The translations under genes and the position numbers were made by a program. A DNA stretch of 64,000 nt from Actinopolymorpha rutila (GTDB lineage Bacteria; Actinomycetota; Actinomycetes; Propionibacteriales; Actinopolymorphaceae): the NCBI RefSeq assembly GCF_013407855.1, contig NZ_JACBZH010000001.1:1364001-1428000 (forward strand). Reading direction: 5' to 3'. Below the pieces are notes generated by a model. It did no database searches, had not been told where the DNA came from, and was given only the letters and a program-made list of their open reading frames with translations. Within the stretch, counting starts at the first letter, position 1; the number at the start of each line of letters is the position of its first letter. Shown piece after piece: positions 55,261 through 64,000 of this stretch.

Positions 55261-56865
55261 ATGGTCGATGCCTCCGCAAGCCGTCAGGACGGCAAGGCGT
55301 TCTACGTCACGACGCCGATCTACTACGTCAACGACAAGCCGCACATCGGGCACGCCTACACCACGGTCGCGGCCGACGTCCTGGCCCGCTGGCATCGCCA
55401 GCGCGGCGAGAAGGTGTGGTTCCTCACCGGCACCGACGAGCACGGCCAGAAGGTCATGCGCAGTGCCGAGGCCAGCGGCGTGACGCCCCGCGAGTGGGCC
55501 GACCAGCTGGTGGAGACGGCGTGGAAGCCGGTGCTCGAGACGATCGACGCCAGCAACGACGACTTCATCCGTACGACCGAAAACCGGCACACCGAGCGGG
55601 TTCGGGAGTTCTGGCAGCATCTGTACGACGCCGGCGAGGTCTTCCCCGGCACGTACGAAGGCCCCTACTGCGTGAGCTGTGAGGAGTTCAAGCTCCCCGC
55701 CGAACTACTCGACGGCGAGAACGGCCAGAAGCTGTGCCCGGTACACGGGCGGCCGGTGGAGATGCTGTCGGAGACCAACTACTTCTTCAAGCTGTCGGCC
55801 TACACCGAGAAGCTCCTCAGGCTGTACGAGGAGCACCCGGAGTTCGTGCAGCCCGAAAGCGCCCGCAACGAGGTCGTGGCGTTCGTCAAGCAGGGCTTGC
55901 AGGACCTGTCGATCACGCGGTCCACCTTCGACTGGGGCATTCCGGTCCCGTGGGACGACGAGCACGTCCTCTACGTGTGGATCGACGCGCTGCTCAACTA
56001 CGTCACGGCGGCCGGCTACCGCACGGATCCGCTGCTCTTCAAGCAGGTCTGGCCCGCCGACGTCCACCTGGTCGGCAAGGACATCCTGCGCTTCCACGCG
56101 GTCATCTGGCCGGCCATGCTGATGGCCGCGGGCCTTCCGCTGCCGACGACGGTGTTCGCGCACGGCTGGCTGCTGGTCGGCGGCGAGAAGATGAGCAAGA
56201 CGAAGTTGACGGGGATCGCGCCCAGCCAGATCATCGACACCTTCGGCTCGGACGCCTTCCGCTACTACTTCCTGCGGGCAATCCAGTTCGGCTCCGACGG
56301 CTCGTTCTCCTGGGAGCACCTGAGTGCCGTCTACACCTCCGAGCTGGCCAACGGGCTGGGCAACCTCGCCTCCCGGGTCGCGGCGATGGTGGGCCGCTAC
56401 TTCGACGGCAACCTGCCCGCCCCGGCCGACGCCGGACCGGCCGAGCAGGTGGTCGCCGAACGCCTCACCCAGACAGTACGGGTGGCCGACCAGGCCGCGG
56501 TGTCGCTGCGCTTCCACGAGGCGCTGGCCGCGGTCGAGGCGTTCGTCGGCGTCGTCAACGGATACTTGACGGAGCAGGCTCCGTGGAAGGTCGCCAAGGA
56601 CGACTCCCCGGAGGCCCGGGCCCGGCTGGCGACCATCCTCTACACCGCAGCCGAGGCGTTGCGTGCGGTGGCCGTCCTCTACAACCCGGTGATGCCGCGC
56701 AGCGCGGCGGCGTTGTGGGAGCTGCTCGGCGCCGGGCAGAGCGTCGGCGCGCTGGCCGACCAGTCGCTCACCGAGGCCGGCAACTGGGGCCAGTTGCCCG
56801 AGGGGTCGGTACTCACCAAGGGGGCGCCGCTGTTCCCCCGGATCGAGGAGCCGGAGGCGTCGTGA
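55261..56865 (+). CDS. metG: Methionyl-tRNA synthetase
   Basis: A 534-residue class I synthetase. HIGH motif is PHIGHAYTTVAADVLARWH, KMSKS is GEKMSKTKLTG. One zinc knuckle is in PYCVSCEEF with CPVHGRP. It lacks the C-terminal tRNA-binding domain of longer forms, as in M. tuberculosis MetS. ATG 55261 is 22 bases after rsmI. Confidence 0.95.
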   Translation: MVDASASRQDGKAFYVTTPIYYVNDKPHIGHAYTTVAADVLARWHRQRGEKVWFLTGTDEHGQKVMRSAEASGVTPREWADQLVETAWKPVLETIDASNDDFIRTTENRHTERVREFWQHLYDAGEVFPGTYEGPYCVSCEEFKLPAELLDGENGQKLCPVHGRPVEMLSETNYFFKLSAYTEKLLRLYEEHPEFVQPESARNEVVAFVKQGLQDLSITRSTFDWGIPVPWDDEHVLYVWIDALLNYVTAAGYRTDPLLFKQVWPADVHLVGKDILRFHAVIWPAMLMAAGLPLPTTVFAHGWLLVGGEKMSKTKLTGIAPSQIIDTFGSDAFRYYFLRAIQFGSDGSFSWEHLSAVYTSELANGLGNLASRVAAMVGRYFDGNLPAPADAGPAEQVVAERLTQTVRVADQAAVSLRFHEALAAVEAFVGVVNGYLTEQAPWKVAKDDSPEARARLATILYTAAEALRAVAVLYNPVMPRSAAALWELLGAGQSVGALADQSLTEAGNWGQLPEGSVLTKGAPLFPRIEEPEAS

Positions 56866-57770
56866 CGCCCCAACCGGGTGCGCGGCACGACGGCGGTCCG
56901 ACCCGGCAGCGGGCAGGCGGTGAGGACCGCCGCGACCGCAGCCGGCCCGAGCCGCCTCCGCCGCTGGCAGCGCCGGTCGCCGACTCGCACTGCCACCTCG
57001 ACATCGCCGACGGCCCGGGCGGCCGGTGGCTCCCGGTCGAGGATGCCGTGGCCCGGGCGGCCGCGGTCGGCGTGCCGAGAATCGTGCAGATCGGCTGCGA
57101 CCTGCCCGGGGCGCGCTGGGCGGTTCGCGCCGCCGAGGAGCATCCCGCGCTGGTGGCCGGGGTGGCCCTGCACCCCAACGAGGTGCCGGTCCTCGCGGCG
57201 GCGGGCGGGCTCGACGCGGCCCTGGCCGAGATTGACCGGCTGGCCGGCTCCAGCCCGCGCGTGCGGGCGGTGGGCGAGACCGGGCTGGACCACTTCCGTA
57301 CCGGCGAGGAGGGCTGGAAGGTCCAGGAGGACGGCTTCCGGGCCCACATCGCGCTGGCGAAGAAGCACGGCAAGGCGCTGGCCATCCACGACCGGGACGC
57401 CCACGACGACGTCCTCCGGGTGCTCGCCGAGGAGGGTGCGCCGGAGCGGGTGCTGATGCACTGCTTCTCCGGGGACGCCGAGATGGCCCGCGAGTGCGTA
57501 CGCCGCGGCTACTACCTCTCCTTCGCCGGCACCGTGACGTTCAAGAACGCCGCACCGCTGCGCGAGGCCCTCGCCGAGGTGCCGCTGGGCCGCATCCTGG
57601 TCGAGACCGACGCGCCGTACCTCGCTCCCACGCCGCACCGCGGCCGGCCGAACGCGAGCTACCTCGTACCCCTCACCGTCCGGTGCATGGCGGAGGTGAA
57701 GGGGGTCTCGGAGGAGGCGATGTGCGCCGCCGTGGCGGAGGCCACCGAGGCGGTCTTCGGCACCTGGTAG
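56862..57770 (+). CDS. tatD: TatD-type metal-dependent DNase
   Basis: A 302-residue TIM-barrel phosphoesterase. After a 38-residue Arg/Pro-rich tail the metal motifs are ADSHCHLDIA, the Glu in VRAVGETGLDHFRT, IHDRDAHDDVL, MHCFSGDAEMARECV and VETDAPYLAPTPHRGRPN. GTG 56862 overlaps the metG stop (GTGA). Confidence 0.93.
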   Translation: MTPQPGARHDGGPTRQRAGGEDRRDRSRPEPPPPLAAPVADSHCHLDIADGPGGRWLPVEDAVARAAAVGVPRIVQIGCDLPGARWAVRAAEEHPALVAGVALHPNEVPVLAAAGGLDAALAEIDRLAGSSPRVRAVGETGLDHFRTGEEGWKVQEDGFRAHIALAKKHGKALAIHDRDAHDDVLRVLAEEGAPERVLMHCFSGDAEMARECVRRGYYLSFAGTVTFKNAAPLREALAEVPLGRILVETDAPYLAPTPHRGRPNASYLVPLTVRCMAEVKGVSEEAMCAAVAEATEAVFGTW

Positions 57771-58265
57771 CCCGGTAGGTGGGTCCTCGACGTCGACCGC
57801 CAGGGCCCGGTAAGACACGCCTGGTGTCCGATTTGCCCTTCTTTACCGATTAAGGCATTTCGTTGGAAATGGCCCTAATTGGAGACTGACGGGACCGGCG
57901 ATTCGGGTTGTCCGGGCGCGCCGGAATCACACCGACGGAATTCACCGATCCCCGGACCCACATCTGCCCAGCGCATTTCGGCTTTTCTGACAATGCGTGG
58001 TCACTCCGAACAGCCCTGAAGGCTGTCCGGAATAAGCATCTAATGTGGCCGGAGTTGATAGCGGTGACATTGTTGGTTATCGTCCCGTGTCGTTGGCCGG
58101 GGTCGGGGAAGCCTCGGACGGCGCAGAGGGGGGCGTCATCCGCGCCTGATACCGGCGCGTGTTCGCGCTGGTCACGGCTCATCGTCGAGTCGCGCGGACC
58201 CTGGCCCCTCATTGATGCGTGCCGTCTGTGTTTCCGTGCCCGGAAAGCACGACCATCGGAGCACC
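57771..58265. promoter_or_regulatory. Leader region of rpfB
   Basis: About 495 bases with no convincing gene. Its first half is less GC-rich than the flanks and includes a small hairpin, CAGCC-CTGAA-GGCTG, near 58013-58027. Because c-di-AMP (ydaO) riboswitches precede some actinobacterial rpf genes I looked for that fold and did not find a clear match. Promoter and any attenuator cannot be placed. Confidence 0.45.
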
Positions 58266-59432
58266 GTGCACAAGAAGGTACTTATCGGTGCCATCGGCAT
58301 CGGAGTGGTCGGCGCGCTGGGAATCGGCGGCACGACCGCTTATGCGTCGCTGAACAAGTCCGTCACCGTCTCGGTCGACGGTAAGGCTCACAATCTCCAC
58401 ACTTTCGACTCCACCGTCGGTGACGTTCTGGCGTCGCAGAAGATCAAGGTCGGCCCACGTGACGTGGTGGCGCCGGCGAGGACGGCAAAGATCACCGACG
58501 GCACCCGGATTGCCGTCCGGTACGCCAGGCCGCTCACCCTCAACGTCGACGGCTCCAAGCAGACCCACTGGGTCACCGCGATGAGCCTGGGCGAGGCACT
58601 GAACAACCTGGGCGGCCGCTTCGCCGGCGCCCACACCTCCGCCAGCCGCTCGGTCGGCATCGAGCGGAAGGGCCTCACGGTCGACATCCTCACCCGCAAG
58701 TCCGTGGTGATCAGCCACGACGGCAAGAAGACCCCGCTGGACGAGCCGTTGCGGACCGTGTCCGACGCGCTCGCCAAGGCTCGGGTCAAGGTGGACGCCG
58801 ACGACCGGGTGAAGCCGAGCCTGTCCACCGAGGTCAAGGACGGCACCGCGATCACCGTCAACCGGGTGGACGTCCGCAAGTCGACCCGCAAGGTCGCGCT
58901 GTCCTACAACACGGTGCACCGGAAGACCTCGTCCCTGTACAAGGGCCACAGCAAGGTCGACCGTGTGGGCCACCAGGGCGAGAAGGCCCAGATCTTCCGT
59001 ACGACCTACGTCGACGGCAAGAAGGTCAAGACCCAGTTGCTGTCCCAGAAGGTCGTACGCCGGCCGGTGGACAAGATCGTGCTGGACGGAACGAAGGTAC
59101 GTAAGACCACCACCTCCAGCAGCGGCGGTGGTGGCGGTAGCAGCAGCGGCGGTGGTGGGAGCAGCAGCGGTGGCGGCGGCAACGTCGGCGGCGGCGTGGA
59201 CAGCCTCAACTGGGCCGCGCTGGCGCAGTGCGAGTCCAGCGGCAACCCGCGGGCGGTCAACCCGTCCGGCTACTACGGGCTGTACCAGTTCTCGCTGTCG
59301 ACCTGGCACTCCGTGGGAGGATCGGGCAACCCGATCGACAACTCCTCCGCGGAGCAGACCTACCGGGCCAAGCTCCTGTACAAGCGGGACGGCGCGGGTC
59401 AGTGGAGCTGCGGGAGCCACCTGTACGACTGA
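58266..59432 (+). CDS. rpfB: Resuscitation-promoting factor
   Basis: A 388-residue exported cell-wall enzyme. A single helix or signal (LIGAIGIGVVGALGIGG) leads to three DUF348 repeats (about 30-70, 85-135, 145-195: VTVSVDGKAHNLHTFDSTVG, VLASQK), a G5 domain with a final VDKIVLDGTKV, a Gly/Ser linker, and the lysozyme-like RPF domain: LNWAALAQCESSGNPRAVNP with the catalytic Glu, then YYGLYQFSLSTWHSVGG. It cleaves peptidoglycan to restart growth. GTG 58266 follows GGAG. Confidence 0.95.
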   Translation: MHKKVLIGAIGIGVVGALGIGGTTAYASLNKSVTVSVDGKAHNLHTFDSTVGDVLASQKIKVGPRDVVAPARTAKITDGTRIAVRYARPLTLNVDGSKQTHWVTAMSLGEALNNLGGRFAGAHTSASRSVGIERKGLTVDILTRKSVVISHDGKKTPLDEPLRTVSDALAKARVKVDADDRVKPSLSTEVKDGTAITVNRVDVRKSTRKVALSYNTVHRKTSSLYKGHSKVDRVGHQGEKAQIFRTTYVDGKKVKTQLLSQKVVRRPVDKIVLDGTKVRKTTTSSSGGGGGSSSGGGGSSSGGGGNVGGGVDSLNWAALAQCESSGNPRAVNPSGYYGLYQFSLSTWHSVGGSGNPIDNSSAEQTYRAKLLYKRDGAGQWSCGSHLYD

Positions 59433-59519
59433 CGGTCACCACGTCAGTGCCCACCCCTGACCAGTCCTGACGGCTGAGCGCGCGTCCGGGCGCCGGTGGG
59501 TGCCAGATAGCGTTCCGGT

Positions 59520-60476
59520 GTGGGTAACGCGTTCGAAGCTGCGTCCGCCGGGCCGAGTCTCCTCGGCCCGGCGGACGTTCGCGTGCTGGCGGCGGACCTC
59601 GGCCTGCGCCCCACCAAGCAGCGGGGGCAGAACTTCGTCACCGACGCCAACACCGTCCGCCGGATCGTGCGGGCCGCGGGCGTCGGGGCCGGCGACGTGG
59701 TGCTGGAGATCGGCCCCGGGCTCGGCTCCCTGACCCTCGCCCTGCTCGGCGCGGCGGCCCGGGTGGTCGCGGTGGAGATCGACGACACGCTCGCCGGCGC
59801 GCTGCCGGGGACGGTCGCGCGCTTCGCGCCCGGGCAGGCCGACCGGCTGGAGGTGGTCCACGCGGACGCGATGGACCTCCGCTCGCTGCCCGGACCGCCG
59901 CCGACCGCGCTGGTGGCCAACCTGCCGTACAACGTCGCCGTCCCGGTCCTGCTCGGCGTACTCCAGCACTTCCCGTCGGTCGAGCGCGGCCTGGTGATGG
60001 TGCAGTTGGAGGTGGCCGACCGGCTGGCCGCGGCACCCGGCTCCAAGGTGTACGGCGTGCCCAGCGTGAAGGCCGCGTGGTACGCCGAAGTCGCCCGCAC
60101 CGGCCTGGTCGGGCGTACGGTGTTCTGGCCGCAGCCGAACGTCGACTCCGGCCTGGTCGCCTTCACCCGCCGCGAGCCACCGCCGACCACCGCCTCCCGG
60201 GAGCAGGTGTTCGCGGTCGTCGACGCGGCGTTCGCCCAGCGCCGCAAGACGCTGCGGGCGGCACTGTCCCGCCTGGCCGGGTCGCCGGCCGCGGCCGAGA
60301 GCGCGTTGCGGGCGGCCGGCATCGACCCCGGCGAACGCGGCGAACGCCTGGACGTCACCGCCTTCGCCCGGATCGCGGAGGCGCTGCCCGCCGTTCAGGG
60401 ACCGGACACGGCGCGATCGAAACGTACGGAATCGAAACGCAGGTCGGAACGCGGAGAAGGGAAGCCCGCTCGGTGA
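59520..60476 (+). CDS. rsmA: 16S rRNA dimethyladenosine transferase
   Basis: A 318-residue KsgA that dimethylates A1518/A1519. SAM motif [18 protein letters not shown], catalytic NLPYN in [17 protein letters not shown], and the C-terminal [17 protein letters not shown] block. GTG 59520 start. It ends in a basic tail and overlaps ispE (GTGA). Confidence 0.95.
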   Translation: MGNAFEAASAGPSLLGPADVRVLAADLGLRPTKQRGQNFVTDANTVRRIVRAAGVGAGDVVLEIGPGLGSLTLALLGAAARVVAVEIDDTLAGALPGTVARFAPGQADRLEVVHADAMDLRSLPGPPPTALVANLPYNVAVPVLLGVLQHFPSVERGLVMVQLEVADRLAAAPGSKVYGVPSVKAAWYAEVARTGLVGRTVFWPQPNVDSGLVAFTRREPPPTTASREQVFAVVDAAFAQRRKTLRAALSRLAGSPAAAESALRAAGIDPGERGERLDVTAFARIAEALPAVQGPDTARSKRTESKRRSERGEGKPAR

Positions 60477-61381
60477 GCGCTGTAGTGGTGAGGACGCCGG
60501 CCAAGGTCAACCTGGCCCTGATGGTCGGCCCGTTGCGCACCGACGGCTTCCACGAGCTCGCCTCGGTCTACCAGGCGGTCGGCCTGTACGACGAGGTGGC
60601 GGCGACGCTCGCGCCACCGGGGGAGTTCACGGTGCGGGTCAGCGGCCGGGAGGCCGGCAAGGTGCCGCTCGACAACGGCAACCTCGCGGTCCGCGCGGCC
60701 CGGCTGCTCGCCGAGCACGCCCGGGTCGACGCCGGTGTCGCCATCGACATCACCAAGGGCATCCCGGTGGCCGGCGGTATGGCGGGCGGCAGCAGCGACG
60801 CGGCGGCCGCCCTGGTCGCCTGCGACACGCTGTGGGGGACCAAGGCCGACCGGAACACCCTGCTCGGACTGGCCGCCCGGCTCGGCAGCGACGTGCCGTT
60901 CTGTCTGCTCGGCGGCACCGCGATCGGCGCCGGGCACGGCGAACTCGTCACCCCGGCACTGGCCAGGGGGTCCTACGAATGGGTGTTCGCACTGGATGGC
61001 GAGGGCATGTCCACGCCCGCGGTGTACGCCCGGCTGGACCGGATCCGCGACAACCTCGTCGTCCTGCCCCCGCGGATCCCCGAGCCGATGATGGCCGCGC
61101 TGGCGTCCGGCTCGGCGACCGAGCTCGGCGCGACGCTGGTCAACGACCTGCAGCCGGCCGCCCTGCGGATGAGGCCCCGGCTCGGGCAGGTGCTGGACGC
61201 CGGCCGCGACTACGGCGCGATCGGTGCCGTGGTCTCCGGGTCCGGTCCGACCTGCGCGTTCCTGGCCCGCGACCACGCGCACGCGGTCGACCTGTCCGCG
61301 CGGCTTGCGGGAACCGGGCTGTGCGCCTCGGTGCGCCGGGCCACCGGACCCGTGCCGGGCGCCCGGGTCGTCGAGTCCTGA
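60473..61381 (+). CDS. ispE: 4-diphosphocytidyl-2-C-methyl-D-erythritol kinase
   Basis: A 302-residue GHMP kinase of the MEP isoprenoid pathway. Motifs: [20 protein letters not shown] (active-site Lys), [20 protein letters not shown] (ATP loop), [11 protein letters not shown], and [19 protein letters not shown] 60473 overlaps the rsmA stop. Confidence 0.95.
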   Translation: MSAVVVRTPAKVNLALMVGPLRTDGFHELASVYQAVGLYDEVAATLAPPGEFTVRVSGREAGKVPLDNGNLAVRAARLLAEHARVDAGVAIDITKGIPVAGGMAGGSSDAAAALVACDTLWGTKADRNTLLGLAARLGSDVPFCLLGGTAIGAGHGELVTPALARGSYEWVFALDGEGMSTPAVYARLDRIRDNLVVLPPRIPEPMMAALASGSATELGATLVNDLQPAALRMRPRLGQVLDAGRDYGAIGAVVSGSGPTCAFLARDHAHAVDLSARLAGTGLCASVRRATGPVPGARVVES

Positions 61382-61677
61382 GCCCCGCGGGTGCCGCACG
61401 GGAGACCCGGGAAGTCCCGCCGCGAAAAACCGGTTGCGGCCGTTCGCCGGCCTGCGCCAGAGTGTCGGCAGTCGTCAGCCGCGGGTGGTGCCTGTCGCGG
61501 CGACCCAGGGCATCCGGCCGTCGGCCGGCGCGATCGAGGAGGTGCGAAGTGACCATGAATGCCGTCCGGGCGTGGTCTCGTACCCGTCCTCTCGCGACGC
61601 CCTCCGGCCGCTGACAGGCGCCGAAACTCACCGCGCACGGCGGGAGGGCCGCACCCTTCCCAAGGAGTTCTCTCACC
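61382..61677. other. Intergenic region before the RIO-like kinase gene
   Basis: About 295 bases. No gene, repeat or clear terminator recognised. The only clear signal is GAAGGAG at the right end serving the next gene. Confidence 0.4.
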
Positions 61678-62694
61678 GTGCGCAAGCGCAACCTGAACTA
61701 CGACCGCAACATCGACGTCTCCGCCTACGACGCCACCAACGATCTCGACCCCGGTCTCGACGACGCACCGGCCTCGGCCCGGATGCGGCGCCGGCGGTCC
61801 GACACCGATCCCGCACCCCGCTCGCGGGGCCGGATGACCGAGGAGGCCCGCGCCCGGCTGGTGGCCGAACGCGAGGCCGCCGCCGTCGACGACGGTCCGC
61901 CGACCGGCTACCGCTGGACCACCTGGGACGACCCCGGTGGCCATGGTCCGGAGCCGTACCCGTCCTGGCTGGTCACCGACCTGGCCGCGGTGGACGCCGA
62001 GTTCGGCGTCCTCAAGACCGGTAAGGAAGCCGACGTGTTCCTGATCGAACGCGGCGTGCCCGACGGTGCCGGCAGCGCCGGGAGCCGGTGTCTGTTGGCG
62101 TCCAAGCGGTACCGCTCGGCCGACCACCGGCTCTTCCACCGCGACGCCGGCTATCTCGAGGGCCGGCGGTCACGGCGGACCCGCGACCAACGGGCGGTCG
62201 AGAACCGCACCAACTTCGGCCGCAACCTGATCGCCCAGCAGTGGGCGGTCGCCGAGTTCGACGCGCTGAGCCAGCTGTGGACCGCGGGGCTGCCGGTGCC
62301 CTACCCGGTCCAGCATCTCGGCACCGAGCTGCTGATGGAGTTCATCGGCTCCGCCGACGGCCAGGCGGCGCCCAGACTGGCGCAGCTACGACCGGAGCCG
62401 GACCAGCTGGCCGACCTGTGGCGGCAGCTGCACGACGCCCTGGTCCTGCTCGGCCGCAACGGGTACGCCCACGGCGACCTGTCGGCGTACAACCTGTTGG
62501 TGAACGACGGCGAGCTGATCCTGATCGACCTGCCTCAGTTGGTCGACGTGGTGACCAACCCACAGGGCCAGGAGTTCCTGCGCCGGGACGTGAAACGGAT
62601 CTGCGAGTGGTTCGTGGCCCGGGGCATGGACCCCGACCTCGCCGCCGCCGACCGGCTGACCGCGGAGGTCCTCGAGGAGGCCGGCGCGAGCTGA
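61678..62694 (+). CDS. RIO-like serine protein kinase
   Basis: A 338-residue protein. Residues 1-95 are charged and disordered (NLNYDRNIDVSAYDATNDLD). The RIO1-type kinase core follows: VLKTGKEADVFLIERGV (nucleotide loop), LLASKRYRSADHRLF (Lys), the NRTNFGRNLIAQQWAVAEFD helix typical of RIO proteins, the catalytic GYAHGDLSAYNLLVNDG and metal loop LILIDLPQLVD. Targets are unknown; archaeal and eukaryotic RIO kinases work in ribosome assembly. GTG 61678 follows GAAGGAG. Confidence 0.92.
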   Translation: MRKRNLNYDRNIDVSAYDATNDLDPGLDDAPASARMRRRRSDTDPAPRSRGRMTEEARARLVAEREAAAVDDGPPTGYRWTTWDDPGGHGPEPYPSWLVTDLAAVDAEFGVLKTGKEADVFLIERGVPDGAGSAGSRCLLASKRYRSADHRLFHRDAGYLEGRRSRRTRDQRAVENRTNFGRNLIAQQWAVAEFDALSQLWTAGLPVPYPVQHLGTELLMEFIGSADGQAAPRLAQLRPEPDQLADLWRQLHDALVLLGRNGYAHGDLSAYNLLVNDGELILIDLPQLVDVVTNPQGQEFLRRDVKRICEWFVARGMDPDLAAADRLTAEVLEEAGAS

Positions 62695-62703
62695 CAGTCA
62701 CGT

Positions 62704-62740
62704 GCGTTCGCCGCCATGATGGGGGGATGGCGGCGAACGC
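62704..62740 (+). promoter_or_regulatory. Hairpin holding the Shine-Dalgarno in its loop and the start codon in its stem
   Basis: GCGTTCGCCGCCAT (62704-62717) and its exact complement (62727-62740) enclose GATGGGGGG. In the RNA the 14-bp stem begins its 3' arm with the AUG of the pentapeptide gene, while the G-run that must serve as Shine-Dalgarno is the loop. Confidence 0.85.
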
Positions 62741-63335
62741 GCAGACCACGGGGGAGACTTTCGACCGGCTCGACTGGTACGCCCGCGACTTCGAGGCGGA
62801 GCGGTTCGTCGAGTGCGTGTTCCGCGAGGTCGACCTCACCGAGTCCCGCAGTCACGGCGCGTCGTTCGAGCGGTGTGAGTTCCACAACTGCCGGTTCAAC
62901 GCCTCCGAGCACCGGGAGTCGGCGTTCGCGGGGTGTGAGTTCCGGCGTACTTCCTTCTTCTCCGCGGTCCTGGACGGCTGCAAGTTCACCGGCGCGACAT
63001 TCGTCGACTGCGTGTTCCGGCCGTTGACCGTACGCGGCGGTCAGTGGGGCGGGATCACGGCGCGGGGCGCCGACCTGACCGGGCTCGACCTGCGCGGCCT
63101 TCGGCTGGGCGACGCCGACCTGTCCGAGGCCAACCTGAACGGAGCGGTGCTGCGCGACGCGGACTTGTCGTTCGCCAGCCTGCGGGGCACGGTGCTCATC
63201 GAGGCGGACCTGCGCGGTGCCAACCTGCACGCGGTCGACCTGAGTGTGGCGAAGCTGGGTGACACCCGGCTCGACCTCGCCGGCGCGGTGCTGCTCGCGG
63301 AGTCACACGGCGCGCGCGTCGAAACGGCTGACTAG
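62727..63335 (+). CDS. Pentapeptide repeat protein
   Basis: A 202-residue protein made of about 30 pentapeptides (WYARDFEAERFVECVFREVD, FERCEFHNCRFNAS, ARGADLTGLDLRGLRLGDAD, LSEANLNGAVLRDADLSFAS), a right-handed beta-helix. It is Phe/Cys-rich in the first half like Qnr-type proteins, but quinolone protection is not shown. ATG 62727 lies in a strong hairpin. It ends overlapping the convergent small gene by 33 bases. Confidence 0.9.
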   Translation: MAANAQTTGETFDRLDWYARDFEAERFVECVFREVDLTESRSHGASFERCEFHNCRFNASEHRESAFAGCEFRRTSFFSAVLDGCKFTGATFVDCVFRPLTVRGGQWGGITARGADLTGLDLRGLRLGDADLSEANLNGAVLRDADLSFASLRGTVLIEADLRGANLHAVDLSVAKLGDTRLDLAGAVLLAESHGARVETAD

Positions 63336-63599
63336 CCGAGCGGCGTCGATGGCCGCGGGATGCGGCAGCTCGTCGTACACCACGACCTGGGTGTGGCCGT
63401 CGTGGCCGTGGATCGCGGTGACGTCGGCGAGTGACTCGTAGACGTTGATCGAGGGTCGCGGCCCGCACCAGGCGAGGCTGACCTTTCCGTTGGGGTACAC
63501 GGTTCCCCACGCAACGACGCCCGTTCCCGAAACGCCCGTCGAGTCACGGTGTCGATACAGCTGGAAGCGACACGGCATGGTTGTCGCGCTGGTGGGCAT
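63303..63599 (-). CDS. Small hypothetical protein
   Basis: A 98-residue protein with protein-like composition: CRFQLYRHRDSTGVSGTGVV, AWGTVYPNGKVSLAWCGPRP, SINVYESLADVTAIHGHDGH. The WGTVYPNGKVSLAW stretch is reminiscent of small actinobacterial proteins of unknown role. AAGGG lies before ATG 63599; ATG 63578 is an alternative. Confidence 0.65.
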   Translation of the reverse strand: MPTSATTMPCRFQLYRHRDSTGVSGTGVVAWGTVYPNGKVSLAWCGPRPSINVYESLADVTAIHGHDGHTQVVVYDELPHPAAIDAARLVSRFDARAV

Positions 63600-63641
63600 G
63601 AGCCCTTCCTCTCCATCACGCCATCACGTGCTCCGCGAAGT

Positions 63642-63703
63642 GGAGTCCTACGGGCCGCCGCGCAGGGAATGGGCCGGGGTCTACGGCGGCCCGTAGGGAC
63701 TCC
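63642..63703. repeat. Long inverted repeat between divergent genes
   Basis: GGAGTCC-TACGGGCCGCCG (63642-63660) pairs with 63684-63703 over 12 plus 7 bases with a single bulged G; the loop is 23 bases. It lies between the starts of the small leftward gene and the regulator gene, so it is not an ordinary terminator of either. Confidence 0.7.
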
Positions 63704-63799
63704 TAGAGTGACAGGAGCACCACGTATGGTCAAGTAAGACTTCCAATGTAAATTTTCATCAACCAAGTTGATCTTCGCGTTCCGGGATTTCCCGACTGA

Positions 63800-63821
63800 T
63801 GTGGCATAAGTACTTGCCACA
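63800..63821. promoter_or_regulatory. Dyad upstream of the HTH regulator gene
   Basis: TGTGGCA and TGCCACA arms flank TAAGTACT, itself nearly palindromic (AAGTACTT), about 50 bases before the regulator's ATG in an AT-richer stretch. A likely operator, possibly for autoregulation. Confidence 0.5.
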
Positions 63822-63871
63822 CTCGGGCCCAAGGTCCAGACTTTTCGCAGTTACGCACCGGGGAGGCTCGC

Positions 63872-64000
63872 ATGCCCAGAGTGACCGGACCCACGATCTC
63901 GCGGTGGCGGCTCAGCAAGGAGTTGAGGCGGCTGCGCGAGGAGGCGGGACGCTCCTTCGACGACGCGGCAGAGCTTCTCGGATGCTCACCTTCGAAGATT
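63872..64000 (+). CDS. XRE-family HTH regulator (partial, 5' end)
   Basis: The first 43 codons of a gene cut by the window end: MPRVTGPTISRWRLSKELRR, LREEAGRSFDDAAELLGCSP SKI. This is the N-terminal helix-turn-helix of the large actinomycete XRE/DUF5753 group, whose genes are often followed by a DUF397 gene. GGGAGG precedes ATG 63872. Confidence 0.85.
   Translation, partial: MPRVTGPTISRWRLSKELRRLREEAGRSFDDAAELLGCSPSKI

Noticed and set aside
57771..58265. c-di-AMP (ydaO) riboswitch before rpfB
   Set aside because: Known before some actinobacterial rpf genes, but I could not find its conserved paired elements here by eye; a covariance search would settle it.

Overview
The window is high-GC DNA from an actinomycete, read from codon usage, frequent GTG starts, GTGA/ATGA stop-start overlaps, a pSAM2-type (AICE) replication gene fragment and an actinobacterial core gene order. 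Two core blocks match the Mycobacterium tuberculosis Rv0985c-Rv1011 neighbourhood: mscL / SAF protein / Ruc-type FmdB / 5-formyl-THF cyclo-ligase / galU / moeA / moaC / moaB / rimJ / GlpR-like / tRNA-Ala, and pmt / rsmI / metG / tatD / rpfB / rsmA / ispE. Genus cannot be fixed from sequence alone; a Propionibacteriales-like soil actinomycete is a guess.

Layout. 1-2.1 kb is a scar of an integrative element: a partial unknown gene, a DUF2750 gene, CutA-like debris and an in-frame Rep-Int fusion, ending at tRNA-Arg(CCU). 2.3-9.2 kb holds a small basic protein, an MFS transporter with an unusual C-terminal extension, a 2-hydroxyacid dehydrogenase, a PhyH-type dioxygenase, an aldo/keto reductase, a luciferase-like oxidoreductase and an acetyltransferase. 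9.2-13.8 kb carries modBC (no modA), a small acidic protein, mscL, a SAF/CpaB-type protein and the Ruc-type chaperone. 13.9-21.2 kb is a leftward oligopeptide ABC operon with hairpins in two intercistronic gaps. 22.3-31.1 kb carries a membrane-anchored penicillin-acylase homologue, folate repair, galU and the molybdenum-cofactor/gephyrin-like set ending at tRNA-Ala(CGC).

31.2-39 kb, just beyond tRNA-Ala, is an accessory stretch: three phosphotransferase-fold proteins, two DinB-fold proteins, a VOC protein, an MFS and a MATE exporter, and a Gly-rich membrane protein. 39.1-47.1 kb has a pentapeptide protein, an esterase, two cell-envelope glycosyltransferases and a two-component system. 47.3-52.5 kb has guaB1, an M52-protease-like orphan, a CBS protein, a degenerate DinB protein and an AbiE-type (type IV) toxin-antitoxin pair with a palindrome at its start. 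52.6-61.4 kb is the second core block. 61.7-64 kb ends with a RIO-like kinase, a second pentapeptide protein whose start codon and Shine-Dalgarno lie in a strong hairpin, a small unknown protein and the beginning of a helix-turn-helix regulator.

No completely new multi-gene system is evident. The observations most worth checking are the Rep-Int fusion, the start-codon hairpin at 62704-62740, the CTG start inferred for rimJ, the MFS C-terminal domain, the AbiE operator-like palindrome, the M52-like orphan and the structured intercistronic regions of the peptide transporter operon.
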